NCBI RefSeq assembly: GCF_002788215.1
Contig: NZ_CP024845.1
Span: forward strand, 806,001-870,000
DNA length: 64,000 bases
Source: Halohasta litchfieldiae
Lineage (GTDB): Archaea; Halobacteriota; Halobacteria; Halobacteriales; Haloferacaceae
Reading direction: 5' to 3'
Below, one piece after another: positions 25,102 through 34,666 of this stretch. Positions within the stretch are counted from its first letter, which is position 1; each line of letters begins with the position of its first letter. The notes under the pieces were generated by a model. It worked only from the letters and a program-made list of their open reading frames with translations, did no database searches and was not told the origin of the DNA. A program made the translations under genes and the position numbers.

Positions 25102-25153
25102 TCGGGCAACACAAGCCGAGTGTTTTTGCCGAGTGGGGCGCAATAAAAGCCGA

Positions 25154-25957
25154 ATGACCGACGCCAAGCAGTCGACGTTTGAGTACGATCCCGACGCCGA
25201 CCATCCGTATCCCGACGAGCGGGTAAACGAAATACTCCCGATTGTGACCTCCGACCCCGAGATCATCACCTATCTCTCGGCCCAAAACGTCAACGCTGTC
25301 ACCCGAAAACAGTACAGCGACCACGGCCCCAAACACATCGAGATCGTTCGGAACCGCGCGATCCGACTGTACGAACTGCTTAAACAGGGTGGGGTCGAGT
25401 TCAACGGTGCGCTCGAACAGGGGTTGGATGAATCCTTCGAGCCAGTGATTATCGTGCTTGCGGCGACGCTCCACGACATCGGTCACGTCGTCCACCGGGA
25501 CAGCCACTCCTACTACTCGATCCCGTTGGCTGCCGACATACTCGACCGACTGCTGCCGGACCTCTACGGCACCGAAACGGCCGTTCGGGTCAAAGCCGAG
25601 GTGCTCCACGCGATCCTCTGTCACCACACCGAGGAGACCCCACTCACCAAGGAGGCTGGTATTATTCGCATCGCCGACGGCCTCGATATGGAACGCGGGC
25701 GCTCACGAATTCCCTACCAGAGCGGTGGTCGCGGGATCAATACCCTCTCCAGTCAGGCGATCCAGAACGTCCGCCTCGTCGAAGGAGATGAAACCCCGGT
25801 CCTCGTCGAGATCGAGATGATAAACGCCGCCGGAGTCTATCAGGTCGACAGTCTCCTGAAGGCGAAACTCAAAGACTCGCTGCTCGAAGAGGAGGTGCGG
25901 ATCGTCGCGATCAACACGAAAGCCGACGATATGTTGGTCGAACGAATTGAGCTGTAG
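25154..25957 (+). CDS. HD-domain phosphohydrolase
   Basis: This 267-residue metal-dependent phosphohydrolase has an HD domain. The metal-binding His/Asp pair is in ATLHDIGHVVHRDSH near residues 110-122, with further His at ILCHHTEETPLTKE near 158 and Asp at RIADGLDME near 178. The N-terminus holds a long VNEILPIVTSDPEIITYL helix pair. The substrate is likely a phosphomonoester or nucleotide, not assignable here. The start ATG follows a short spacer after the peroxiredoxin gene. Confidence 0.85.
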   Translation: MTDAKQSTFEYDPDADHPYPDERVNEILPIVTSDPEIITYLSAQNVNAVTRKQYSDHGPKHIEIVRNRAIRLYELLKQGGVEFNGALEQGLDESFEPVIIVLAATLHDIGHVVHRDSHSYYSIPLAADILDRLLPDLYGTETAVRVKAEVLHAILCHHTEETPLTKEAGIIRIADGLDMERGRSRIPYQSGGRGINTLSSQAIQNVRLVEGDETPVLVEIEMINAAGVYQVDSLLKAKLKDSLLEEEVRIVAINTKADDMLVERIEL

Positions 25958-26042
25958 CTGTTTGGCCGCGGCGATAAGTACGACACGTCAAACGCTGGAC
26001 CCAATATATTAGGCCCCGTTCTTATTTCCCACTGGTACCTAA

Positions 26043-26050
26043 CTATAAAT
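26043..26050 (+). promoter_or_regulatory. TATA box of the HTH gene
   Basis: ctataaat lies about 31 bases before the following ATG, fitting a leaderless or near-leaderless transcript. A second AT run (caatatatta) lies 40 bases further upstream. Confidence 0.5.
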
Positions 26051-26077
26051 ACGAACAGTCCCAGACAGTCCCCTCCA

Positions 26078-26437
26078 ATGTCCAACTCTCATCCCCCCAC
26101 ACAGACGGACGCCAGTACACTACTCACAGACACGATTCGTCGACGGATCTGCTCGATTCTCACCGATCCGGACCCACCCGTGTCGGAACGGGATCTGGCA
26201 GGCGAACTCGCAGCGCGGTGTCTCGACACGCCAGCCAACGAGATCACGCCCGACCAGCGACAGCAACAACTGATTCAACTCCACCACCATCAACTCCCCA
26301 AGCTCGCTGACTACGGATTGGTCACCTACGACCAGTCGATGCGAACGGTCTCGATAACTGATGCGGGCCGCGAGGCACTGGCGGCTGTCTCCGACGGCCA
26401 ACAAAACCCGCGTGCAGCCGTGACGGTCACGAACTGA
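26078..26437 (+). CDS. Small HTH protein, DUF7344-like
   Basis: This 119-residue winged-helix protein has a DNA-binding segment from TIRRRICSILTDPDPPVSERDLAGEL to LPKLADYGLVTYDQ. That pattern is what I remember for the haloarchaeal DUF7344 family of HTH proteins. It precedes the pilB-pilC pair by about 150 bases in the same direction and could regulate it, though this is only a neighbourhood inference. Confidence 0.72.
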   Translation: MSNSHPPTQTDASTLLTDTIRRRICSILTDPDPPVSERDLAGELAARCLDTPANEITPDQRQQQLIQLHHHQLPKLADYGLVTYDQSMRTVSITDAGREALAAVSDGQQNPRAAVTVTN

Positions 26438-26590
26438 CCGGCGGTCGACCCACGAGTTTGTCCCCCTCGAACCCCGACTCGGAGCGTCGGCTTGCCCGAA
26501 CATATCAGATATATTTCTTTAATTATACGTGAATATCCGATTGATTATTAAGTGGTGCGAACAGATACCACAGCTACCCGACCCAGTATC

Positions 26591-28324
26591 ATGTCCGACT
26601 CCGATTCTTCAGGCGAGATTCCCGGTTCCAGTCGTGAGAACGCCAGCATCTCAAGCGGTAAACGACGGGCGACCACCGACAGCGAGGGCTTTTTCGAGAC
26701 GGCCACAGCACGCTTCGAAGAGCTTCGTCACCGGCTGAATTTGGTCGCCAAAATCATTCGCGGCTCGTCGGTCGTCGTCCGTCCCTACCGTCCAGCCGAG
26801 GACGGTCAGCTGGCCTCTTTCGAGATCCCCGACGGTGAGGAGGAAGTCGACCGCTACTGGGTCAACGCTCCGTTTGCCTACGTCGTCATCACCTACGACG
26901 ACGTCGAAAGCGAGCGCTACTACAACGCGGTCGAACCGGATCTCGATGCGTTCGAACAGCAGCTGTTAGGCCGACTCAAAACCGACATTAGAGCGCCGCT
27001 AATGTATCAGTCGCCCGGTAACGAAACCACCGAAGAAGCACTGGTACGGGAGCTGAGTCGACTGCTGGAGACCTATGGGATCGAGGTCGGAATGGGGACG
27101 TTTTATGCGCTGTTTTACTATCTCAAACGCGATTTCCGCGATTTCGGCAAACTCGATCCGCTACTGAACGACAACCATATCGAGGATATCTCGTGTGACG
27201 GCTATGAACTCCCGATCTTCGTCTACCATGACGATTACACGGATATCGAGACCAACATTTCGTTCAAAGAAAAAGAACTCGACAACTTCGTCATCCGGCT
27301 GGCCCAGCAGTCGGGCCAACATATCAGCGTCGGCGATCCGATGGTCGAGGCGACGCTCGAAGACGGCTCTCGTGCCGAAATGTCTCTCGGCCGTGAGGTC
27401 ACGCCCCGTGGCTCGGCGTTCACCATCCGGCAGTACGCCGACGATCCGTTTACGCCGATTGACCTGATCAACTACAACACGTTCAGTATCGAGCAGATGG
27501 CCTACTTCTGGCTCTGTATCGAGAACAACAAAAGTCTCATTTTCGCCGGCGGGACCGCCTCAGGCAAAACGACATCGATGAACGCGGTGTCGATGTTCAT
27601 TCCGCCGCGGTCGAAGGTGTTGACCATCGAAGACACACGGGAGCTGTCGCTGTACCACGACAACTGGCTGTCGTCGGTGACACGCGAACAGCTCAGCGAG
27701 GGATCGGATATCGACATGTACGACCTGCTGCGGTCGGCACTCCGGCATCGGCCGGAATACATTCTGGTCGGCGAGGTCCGCGGAAAAGAGGCCGTGACGT
27801 TGTTCCAAGCGATGAACACGGGTCATACCACGTTTTCGACGATGCACGCCGACTCCATCGAGACGGTGATCAACCGGCTGGAAAACGAGCCAATCAACGT
27901 CCCGCGGGCGATGGTTCAATCGCTGGATATGCTTTCGATCCAGACCCAAGCACGCATCGACGAACAGCGTGTTCGGCGGTCGCGGGTAATCGGCGAGATC
28001 CGCGGTATCGACCAGCGAACCGGCGAACTCGACTACGCCTCGGCGTTCAACTGGGATGCCAACGACGACACGTTCAAAAGCAACGACAGCGAGCTACTGG
28101 GCGAGATTCAAGAGGAACGTGGCTGGAGCCGTAACCAACTGCTCAGTGAGATGCGGAACCGCCGGCGGGTGTTGGCCTACCTCCAACAGAAGGGGATCAG
28201 CGACTACCGGCAGTTCACCGCGCTCATCAACGAGTATTACGCCGACAAGGGACGTGTCTTGGACCGCATCGCAGACGACAACTCAATTGACGATCCGACC
28301 ATCGAACAGCCAGTCGACAGCTAA
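26591..28324 (+). CDS. pilB: Pilus assembly ATPase PilB (TadA-like)
   Basis: This cytoplasmic ATPase drives type IV pilus assembly with the next gene's membrane platform. The 577 residues begin MSDSDSSGEIPG with a flexible acidic N-terminus. A conserved RYWVNAPFAYVVI region lies near residue 85, Walker A AGGTASGKTTSMN near 318, the Asp box EDTREL near 343, and Walker B YILVGEVRGKEA near 388. It keeps the full C-terminal region missing from ArlI at the left end. The stop codon shares one base with the pilC start. It could also be called a TadA/GspE-family protein. Confidence 0.9.
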   Translation: MSDSDSSGEIPGSSRENASISSGKRRATTDSEGFFETATARFEELRHRLNLVAKIIRGSSVVVRPYRPAEDGQLASFEIPDGEEEVDRYWVNAPFAYVVITYDDVESERYYNAVEPDLDAFEQQLLGRLKTDIRAPLMYQSPGNETTEEALVRELSRLLETYGIEVGMGTFYALFYYLKRDFRDFGKLDPLLNDNHIEDISCDGYELPIFVYHDDYTDIETNISFKEKELDNFVIRLAQQSGQHISVGDPMVEATLEDGSRAEMSLGREVTPRGSAFTIRQYADDPFTPIDLINYNTFSIEQMAYFWLCIENNKSLIFAGGTASGKTTSMNAVSMFIPPRSKVLTIEDTRELSLYHDNWLSSVTREQLSEGSDIDMYDLLRSALRHRPEYILVGEVRGKEAVTLFQAMNTGHTTFSTMHADSIETVINRLENEPINVPRAMVQSLDMLSIQTQARIDEQRVRRSRVIGEIRGIDQRTGELDYASAFNWDANDDTFKSNDSELLGEIQEERGWSRNQLLSEMRNRRRVLAYLQQKGISDYRQFTALINEYYADKGRVLDRIADDNSIDDPTIEQPVDS

Positions 28325-30387
28325 TGTTCCGCTATATCCCGCTTCTGGTTGGCGTTGGACTGTTCGGGTTGCTCCTGTTGTCACAGCTGTACGACCGTGC
28401 GGAGATCGTGCTCGACGGCATCGGCCAGGCACTGCTGGGAGAGACAGTCAGCTCCAACGACCGACGGCGCGAGCAACTCCCCAAGATGGAGGCAGCCCAC
28501 ATTCCCAGATCACACCGGTCGTTTAGCTCTCAAACCGTCCTCTACTCGATTTTGGCTGCCGTGGCTGCCGGACTGATCTCGCTGACTGTACTGTGGGTCA
28601 CACTGTCGTTCGTCAGCAGCTTGGCAGACTCAGTCGAGCCAGTCGGGCGGCTTGCGGCGCTCGGCGTCTTCGAACTGCTGCCACGGCTCCTGATCACTCT
28701 GTTCGGCAGTCTGGCTGCGACTGTGATCGTCGGCCTCACCGCCAACTGGCTTCGGTGGTTCGTCATCGACCAGCAGGCCTACGCCAGAGGCTCCCAGATC
28801 GACGCTACGCTCCCCCGAACGGTGGCGTTCATGTACGCGCTCTCGCGGAGCGGGATGGCGTTCACGCAGGTGCTCCGGACGCTCGCTGACAACCGGGCGG
28901 TGTACGGTGAGGCTGCCGATGAAGTCAACGCCACGGTTCGGCAGATGGATCTGTTCGGCGTCGACCTCCAGACCGCCATCAACGACATGGGTGAGCGAAC
29001 GCCGTCGGACAATATGGCCGAACTCAGCGAGAACCTCGGCAGCGTCCTCGGCAGCGGGCGGAGCCTCTCGACGTATCTCCGGTCACAGTACGAGCGCTAC
29101 AAGGAGGAAGCCGAGGCCCAACAGGAGCAGTATCTCGAACTCCTGGCGACGTTAGCCGAAGCCTACGTGACGGTGCTGGTTGCGGGGCCGCTGTTCATCA
29201 TCACGACGCTGGCGGTGATCGGACTCGTGTTACAGGATACACTGCCGGTTATGCGGATCATAACGTACGTTGGAATCCCGCTGGCGACGCTTGCATTTAT
29301 TGTCTACGTCGACAGCGTGACCCAGTCGACCGGAACACCCGGCGAGACGGAACATGACGACATCGAAACCATGGCTTCGGGCCAACAGGGACAGACAGCC
29401 ACTGATGGCGGGACCATCCAAGATCGGTGGCTGCGACAACGAGAAGCACTGGACACCTACGACAGCCTCAATCGCGTGCTGACGTGGGTCACACAGCCGG
29501 GTGAGATCATCCTCGGCCGACCACCACTGACGTTTCTCATCACCGTTCCCATCGGTCTCCTCTGGGTGGCGTTCACAATCGGCGAGTTCGACATCGAGCT
29601 GTTCAGTTTTCTCGAAACCGTCGTTCCACCAGTAACTGAAGCCGGCATTTTCATTCTCGGCACGTATGCAGTCGTCTACGACCTCCGCAAGCGGCAGGCA
29701 CGAAGCATCGAGAAGGCGATTCCGGACTTTCTCGAACGGTTTGCCAGCGTCAACGACGCCGGGATGACGATCATCGAGAGCTTCCGCCGGGTCAAAGACA
29801 GCGATCTTGGCGGACTCACCCCCGAACTCGAACGCACATGGCGAGACATCCAGTGGGGGTCGGACGTCGAGACCGCACTCAAACGGATGGATAGACGAAT
29901 TGATTCGCCCGTCGTAACCCGAGCAGTAACGCTGTCGACCAACGCGATGCAGACTAGCGACGACATTGCGCCCGTCTTGGAGATCGCCGCCGACGAGGCG
30001 CGGTCGACGCACGTACTCAACAGACAGCGCAAGCAGACGATGTTGACCTATCTCGTCGTTATCTACATCGCCTTTTTCGTCTTCCTCGGGATCATGGCCG
30101 CACTCATGATCTCGTTCATTCCCGCAATCGAAGACGTGATGGCACAGATGGCCGAAAGCACCTCCGGTTCCGGTGGCGCGGCCCCACGTGGGGGGCTCGG
30201 ACTGGCAGGCAGTGCGGGCGATGTCAACATCTCCGGCTACGAGACCATCTTCTTCCACGTTACCCTCGTCCAAGCGACCTGTTCCGGACTGGTCGCCGGA
30301 CAGCTCGGGCAAGGCTCGATTAAGGACGGTGTGAAACACAGCACGGCGATGTTAGTCATCACCTACATCATGTTTACGTTCATTTAA
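28324..30387 (+). CDS. pilC: Pilus platform membrane protein PilC (TadC/T2SSF-like)
   Basis: The 687-residue membrane protein has two T2SSF domains with membrane helices between and around them: hydrophobic stretches near residues 5, 70, 120, 290, 320, 400, 440, 580 and 640. The cytoplasmic T2SSF segments are YALSRSGMAFTQVLRTLAD and FLERFASVNDAGMTIIESF. It would anchor PilB and add pilins to the growing fibre. The pairing is typical for archaeal pili; the substrate pilin is not adjacent. A Gly-rich patch (SGGAAPRGG) sits near residue 620. Confidence 0.9.
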   Translation: MFRYIPLLVGVGLFGLLLLSQLYDRAEIVLDGIGQALLGETVSSNDRRREQLPKMEAAHIPRSHRSFSSQTVLYSILAAVAAGLISLTVLWVTLSFVSSLADSVEPVGRLAALGVFELLPRLLITLFGSLAATVIVGLTANWLRWFVIDQQAYARGSQIDATLPRTVAFMYALSRSGMAFTQVLRTLADNRAVYGEAADEVNATVRQMDLFGVDLQTAINDMGERTPSDNMAELSENLGSVLGSGRSLSTYLRSQYERYKEEAEAQQEQYLELLATLAEAYVTVLVAGPLFIITTLAVIGLVLQDTLPVMRIITYVGIPLATLAFIVYVDSVTQSTGTPGETEHDDIETMASGQQGQTATDGGTIQDRWLRQREALDTYDSLNRVLTWVTQPGEIILGRPPLTFLITVPIGLLWVAFTIGEFDIELFSFLETVVPPVTEAGIFILGTYAVVYDLRKRQARSIEKAIPDFLERFASVNDAGMTIIESFRRVKDSDLGGLTPELERTWRDIQWGSDVETALKRMDRRIDSPVVTRAVTLSTNAMQTSDDIAPVLEIAADEARSTHVLNRQRKQTMLTYLVVIYIAFFVFLGIMAALMISFIPAIEDVMAQMAESTSGSGGAAPRGGLGLAGSAGDVNISGYETIFFHVTLVQATCSGLVAGQLGQGSIKDGVKHSTAMLVITYIMFTFI

Positions 30388-30450
30388 TCGTCGACTACTT
30401 CGGCCACAGAACCCGACATCACTTTCAGCGCGCGTAGAGACCACCACAGT

Positions 30451-30735
30451 ATGACTGCGGATCTCGCCGAGAAAACCGACCGATACGAACGGATGTTGGC
30501 CGACGCCTTGGACGCCGCCGAGGAGACACCGGCCGCCGAGACACCACTCGCGGAGGCGGCCACCGACTGCCGGGTGATGGCCACATCGTATTTAAAAGAC
30601 GGTCGACACTTTCGAGAGAACGACGACCTCGTTAACGCCTTGGCCTCGTTTTCGTATGGCTATGGCTGGTTGGATGCCGGGGTGCGGATGGGACTGTTCT
30701 CGATTCCGGAGGACACAGAGCTATTCACAATGTAG
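30451..30735 (+). CDS. DUF357 family protein
   Basis: This 94-residue soluble helical protein starts MTADLAEKTDRYERML and carries the DUF357 pattern MATSYLKDGRHFRENDDLVNALASFSYGYGWLDAGVRMG. The fold resembles HEPN-like or TPR-like helices; archaeal members have no assigned role. It converges on cysS. Confidence 0.88.
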   Translation: MTADLAEKTDRYERMLADALDAAEETPAAETPLAEAATDCRVMATSYLKDGRHFRENDDLVNALASFSYGYGWLDAGVRMGLFSIPEDTELFTM

Positions 30736-30760
30736 TCGACGAGTAGCCGCCGACTACTCG

Positions 30761-32239
30761 CTACTCGAAGCGGAACGTCGACCCATCGCCGCTGTCTTCG
30801 ACCTCAACGCCGAGTGCCTCCAGACGGTCACGAAGCTCGTCGGCCTGTTCGTACTCCCCGGCTTCGCGGGCGTCTTCCCGAATGTCGAGGACGAGTTCGG
30901 CCAGATCACCAGCAATCGAGACATCACCTTCAGTGACGCTCTCGAACTGAAGCCCGAAGGCGTCGCCACCCAGTCGCTCGAACGTTTCGACGGCCCCTTT
31001 GAGTCCATGATAATCGTACTGTTCGGCCTCGTCGACGTGTTTGTTGACCGCAGTCGTCAGCGAGAGCAGTGCGGCCATTGCCTCCCGAACGTTGAAATCA
31101 GCGTTCATCGCGGTCCGGAACTCCTCGGTGGTCTCTGCGACTGCCTCACGGAGGTCCTCGTCGACCGCTTTCGAGCGGGCCGCAACTGAGTCGAGTGCGT
31201 CGACCGCCGTTTCATAGGCTCGTTCGAGACGCTCCCAACGCTGTTCGGCTTCGGTCATCGCATCCTCCGAAAAGGTCTGTTTCGAACCGTACTCCGTCGA
31301 GAGATAGAACGTCCGGATCACGTTCGGCCCGAACTCCTCTAAGGCCGCTTCGACAGTGAAGAAGTTGTCCAGACTCGAACTCATCTTCTCGCCTTTGGTT
31401 TCGAGGAGTCCAGTATGGAGCCAGTAGTTGGCGAACTGTTGACCGGTGGCGGCCTCGCTTTGGGCAATTTCGTTTTCGTGATGTGGGAAGACGAGATCGT
31501 GGCCACCGACGTGGATGTCGATGGTGTCGCCGAGGTGAGTCATCGACATCGCCGAGCATTCGATATGCCAACCCGGTCGACCCTCTCCCCACGGCGAATC
31601 CCACGTTTGGCCGGTGGGGAGTTCGTCGCCGTGGTCATGTTTGGCGTGTTCTTCGATGGCAGTCTCTGAGACGCCGCCGGCCTTCCAGAGCGCGAAGTCG
31701 GCGGGGTTCCGCTTTTCGGAGCGCTCCTCTGGGTCGCCCTGTGATTCGAGGTCTTCGAGGCGTTGGTTCGAGAGTTTACCGTACTCGTCGAAGGTGGTGA
31801 CATCGAAATACACCGAGCCATTGGTCTCGTAGGCGTGGCCTAACTCGATTAGTTGGTCGACTAACTCGATGATCTCGGGAATATGCTCGGAGACGCGGGG
31901 GTAGACCGAGGCGCGTTTGAAATTGAGTCCGCGCATGTAGTCGACGACTTTTTCGATGTAGTGCTGTGCAACATCGGCTTCGGTCTCCCACTCGGGTCGT
32001 TCGCCGACGCGGGCGGCGATCTTCTCGTTGACGTCGGTAAAGTTCTCAACGTGGGTGACGTCGTAGCCCGCGACATCGAGCCAGCGGTGGATCACGTCGG
32101 CGTGGGTCCAGAGTCGGGCGTGGCCCAGATGGGGGTCGTCAGAGACCGTCAACCCACAGACGTAGAGCAGAACATCGTCGCCAGTCGGCTCGAAGGCTTC
32201 GCGGTCGCCTGTTAGCGTATTGGTCACCGAGAGGGGCAT
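30761..32239 (-). CDS. cysS: Cysteinyl-tRNA synthetase
   Basis: This class I synthetase charges tRNA-Cys. Its 492 residues contain the HIGH-like motif DPHLGHAR near residue 36 and the KMSKS-like motif KGEKMSSSLDN near 280. The zinc ligands are Cys in YVCGLTV, Cys in ECSAMSM, and His/Glu in VFPHHENEIA. The C-terminal DALR-type domain ends in SGDGSTFRFE. The start MPLSVTNTLTG fits the family. Confidence 0.96.
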   Translation of the reverse strand: MPLSVTNTLTGDREAFEPTGDDVLLYVCGLTVSDDPHLGHARLWTHADVIHRWLDVAGYDVTHVENFTDVNEKIAARVGERPEWETEADVAQHYIEKVVDYMRGLNFKRASVYPRVSEHIPEIIELVDQLIELGHAYETNGSVYFDVTTFDEYGKLSNQRLEDLESQGDPEERSEKRNPADFALWKAGGVSETAIEEHAKHDHGDELPTGQTWDSPWGEGRPGWHIECSAMSMTHLGDTIDIHVGGHDLVFPHHENEIAQSEAATGQQFANYWLHTGLLETKGEKMSSSLDNFFTVEAALEEFGPNVIRTFYLSTEYGSKQTFSEDAMTEAEQRWERLERAYETAVDALDSVAARSKAVDEDLREAVAETTEEFRTAMNADFNVREAMAALLSLTTAVNKHVDEAEQYDYHGLKGAVETFERLGGDAFGLQFESVTEGDVSIAGDLAELVLDIREDAREAGEYEQADELRDRLEALGVEVEDSGDGSTFRFE

Positions 32240-32294
32240 CGTTGAGCAAACCCAGTCGGGGAGGCAATTTGAAGCCGTCGAAGTAGGCCGTCGA

Positions 32295-32585
32295 CTACCG
32301 CTTGAGCGAGTACGCGATGAGAACGAAGCCCAACAGGACGAACACGCTTTCGATTATCACTCCGACCGCGAGCGGGGAGCCGATGAGTTCGTACACCAGA
32401 CCGCCGACTGCCGAGCCGAACAGCACCAATCCGAACCCACCAGCGAGAAAGCCCAACGACTTGTCTTCGGTACGACGGTAGGCTTTGACTGCGTAGAAGA
32501 GCACCGAGCCACCCGCGACAAGCATGAGTGCTTTGACCACGAGGAGGACGAGTGCGAGGATGGGATCGGCCTCGGAATGAACCAT
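32295..32585 (-). CDS. Three-helix membrane protein, DUF7521-like
   Basis: This 96-residue protein has three membrane segments at about residues 8-32, 42-65 and 72-92 and a cytoplasmic YRRTEDKS loop. The layout fits a haloarchaeal small membrane family (DUF7521, from memory). A TATA-like aatattattat lies about 28 bases before the ATG. Function unknown. Confidence 0.7.
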   Translation of the reverse strand: MVHSEADPILALVLLVVKALMLVAGGSVLFYAVKAYRRTEDKSLGFLAGGFGLVLFGSAVGGLVYELIGSPLAVGVIIESVFVLLGFVLIAYSLKR

Positions 32586-32744
32586 ACCATCCGTTCCTAT
32601 GTGAGGATAATAATATTTCCGTGTTGTTACCGCTTTGTGAGTATCCCCACAACTGATATATACTCGCTGTCTGGCTGAAACGCCAGCGACTCGTCGAACC
32701 GATCAGCGACCAATGCTTTTGAGGCTGACAGTCTTGGCTTCAGT

Positions 32745-33149
32745 ATGGATGATTCGGAGCGTACGGAGCTACTTCAGCAGGTGAATCGACAAAGCGCAAC
32801 GGTGGGCGCGACGATTCCGGAGACGGTGACGATCCACGGCGAGGAGCTTCAGCTTCGAGAGTTTTTGATCGAGACACGGAAGGTCGACCGGATCTCAGCC
32901 GAGACGAGCGAGATCGTCTCGACGGCCAAACGGGTGTTTCGGGAGGAACGCGCCAAGCGGGTCGACCGGCTCAAGTCGGATCCACTGGACCGTGAGGAAG
33001 CCGAGCAGCTCGCCGACGAGATCGTTGGGATCGACCGCGCGTTGAACGCCCTCGAAACGATTCGACATCCCGACTTCGGCGACGAATCTCACTCGTCGAC
33101 CATCGAAGACCACAAGCGATGGCTCGGCTTCCTAGAGGCAGTTCAGTAG
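32745..33149 (+). CDS. Conserved haloarchaeal protein, DUF5788-like
   Basis: This 134-residue soluble, mostly helical protein starts MDDSERTELLQQVNRQSATVG. A predicted long helix RVFREERAKRVDRLKSDPL is followed by DREEAEQLADEIVGIDRAL. I recall the family as DUF5788 (moderate certainty). It overlaps the end of the converging gene by seven bases. Function unknown. Confidence 0.75.
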   Translation: MDDSERTELLQQVNRQSATVGATIPETVTIHGEELQLREFLIETRKVDRISAETSEIVSTAKRVFREERAKRVDRLKSDPLDREEAEQLADEIVGIDRALNALETIRHPDFGDESHSSTIEDHKRWLGFLEAVQ

Positions 33150-33685
33150 TCGCCGCCTTCTTTTATATAATCGGCAGTAGCCTCGACCAGTTGGAGCGCA
33201 GTCGGCCCATCCCCTCGCGGGACGACCAGTACCATCGTTCCGGCAGCAAGCCCAGTCGCAGTGACCGGTATCTCGGCGATCCGAAGCCGGTCGAGCGTCG
33301 ACGCGAGCAGGCGGGCGTCGACATCCCCGGTCACACGGAGTGCGGTCCGGCCCTCCGTTTCGACAGCCTCCTCGTTGCCCGAGGGCGTACCTGTGGGCTG
33401 GCCAACGCCGACCTCGTCGACTGCCAGTAGTGTATCGGTGGCGTCGACGGATTCGATATCGCTGTGAAGTCGAACCGTGATATCGCGCCCGGTCGGCTGT
33501 GTTTGGGCTGGCTCCTCACGGAGCTCCGCGGCGAACCGACGGAGCGCAGTCGCAATCGCCTCACGGTCGCCTTCCAGTTCGAGCGAGTCGGCGGCGGCGG
33601 TGTAGTTGACGACTCCGGCACGAAGCGCGTCGTACAATACGGGCCGGTTGCGGACGACCTCGCGGGTGGCGGCGGCGACTGACAT
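33143..33685 (-). CDS. Conserved haloarchaeal protein, DUF7523-like
   Basis: This 180-residue protein starts MSVAAATREVVRNRPVLYDALRAGVVNYTAAADSL, a helical N-terminal region resembling an HTH-like fold. The second part (ALRVTGDVDARLLASTLDRLRIAEIPVT) reads like an ACT domain. Regulation by small-molecule binding is possible but not shown. The start at 33685 was chosen over an upstream ATG that would run into cbiX. Confidence 0.7.
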   Translation of the reverse strand: MSVAAATREVVRNRPVLYDALRAGVVNYTAAADSLELEGDREAIATALRRFAAELREEPAQTQPTGRDITVRLHSDIESVDATDTLLAVDEVGVGQPTGTPSGNEEAVETEGRTALRVTGDVDARLLASTLDRLRIAEIPVTATGLAAGTMVLVVPRGDGPTALQLVEATADYIKEGGDY

Positions 33686-33787
33686 ACCCAGTAGGCACAC
33701 CGAGATCACATGATTATTTCGCCACGAACGCCCACCAGCGAGCCGAGACCCGAAGTCCATAAGGCCGTCCCATTCCTTGTCATAGAT

Positions 33788-34666
33788 ATGCAATCGCTGG
33801 TAATCGTCGCCCACGGGTCGCATCTCAACCCCGACTCTGCGACGCCGACACACACCCATGCCGATACCATCAGGGCAACCGGTGCGTTCGACGAGGTTCG
33901 AACCGGCTTCTGGAAGGAGGAACCCTCGTTGCGTGAAGTGCTTCGCACCGCGCGGGGAGACGAGGTGTACGTCGTCCCACTGTTCATCAGTGAAGGCTAC
34001 TTCACCGAGCGGGTCATCCCCCGCGAACTCCGCTTGGAGGGGTGGGACCCCGACCTCTGGGAGTCTGATGGGATCTCAGCGGATACCGCCACGCTGGTTG
34101 CCAGCGACATCGACAAAGCGGTTCACTACTGCGGCCCCGTCGGCACGCATGAAGCGATGACCGACGTGTTGATCCGTCGGGCTGTCTCGGTCACCGGCGA
34201 CGAGAACGTCGGCGAAGGGTTCGGCTTCGCCGTCGTCGGCCACGGGACTGAGCGCAACGAAAACAGTGCCAAAGCAATCGAGTACCACACCGAGCGCATC
34301 CGAGAGACCGGTCGGTTCGACGAAGTCAAAGCTCTGTATATGGACGAAGAGCCGGAAGTCGACGACGTCGCAGACCATTTCGACAGCGAGGATATCATCG
34401 TCGTCCCGCTGTTTATCGCCGACGGGTTCCACACGCAGGAAGATATTCCCGAAGATATGGGGCTCACTGATGATTACCGGACCGGCTACGATGTGCCCGC
34501 AGTTGTCGACGGCCACCGGATCTGGTACGGCGGCGCGGTCGGCACCGAGGAACTGACTGCCGACGTGATTCTCGAACGCGCTGCCGACGCCGGTGCGGAT
34601 ATCGGGAACGCGATAGAACGGGTCCGTCAGCGAACCAAACCAACGACAGGGGCGGCGGGCGATTAG
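33788..34666 (+). CDS. cbiX: Sirohydrochlorin cobaltochelatase, two-domain CbiX
   Basis: CbiX inserts cobalt into sirohydrochlorin in anaerobic B12 synthesis. The 292 residues are two homologous halves. The first has IVAHGSHLNPDS and VVPLFISEGYFTERVIP; the second has VVGHGTERNENS and VVPLFIADGFHTQEDIP. The second half keeps both expected metal-binding His positions; the first has Phe where the second His should be. The stop codon is immediately followed by the ATG of the DR2241-family gene, so the two form a pair. Confidence 0.88.
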   Translation: MQSLVIVAHGSHLNPDSATPTHTHADTIRATGAFDEVRTGFWKEEPSLREVLRTARGDEVYVVPLFISEGYFTERVIPRELRLEGWDPDLWESDGISADTATLVASDIDKAVHYCGPVGTHEAMTDVLIRRAVSVTGDENVGEGFGFAVVGHGTERNENSAKAIEYHTERIRETGRFDEVKALYMDEEPEVDDVADHFDSEDIIVVPLFIADGFHTQEDIPEDMGLTDDYRTGYDVPAVVDGHRIWYGGAVGTEELTADVILERAADAGADIGNAIERVRQRTKPTTGAAGD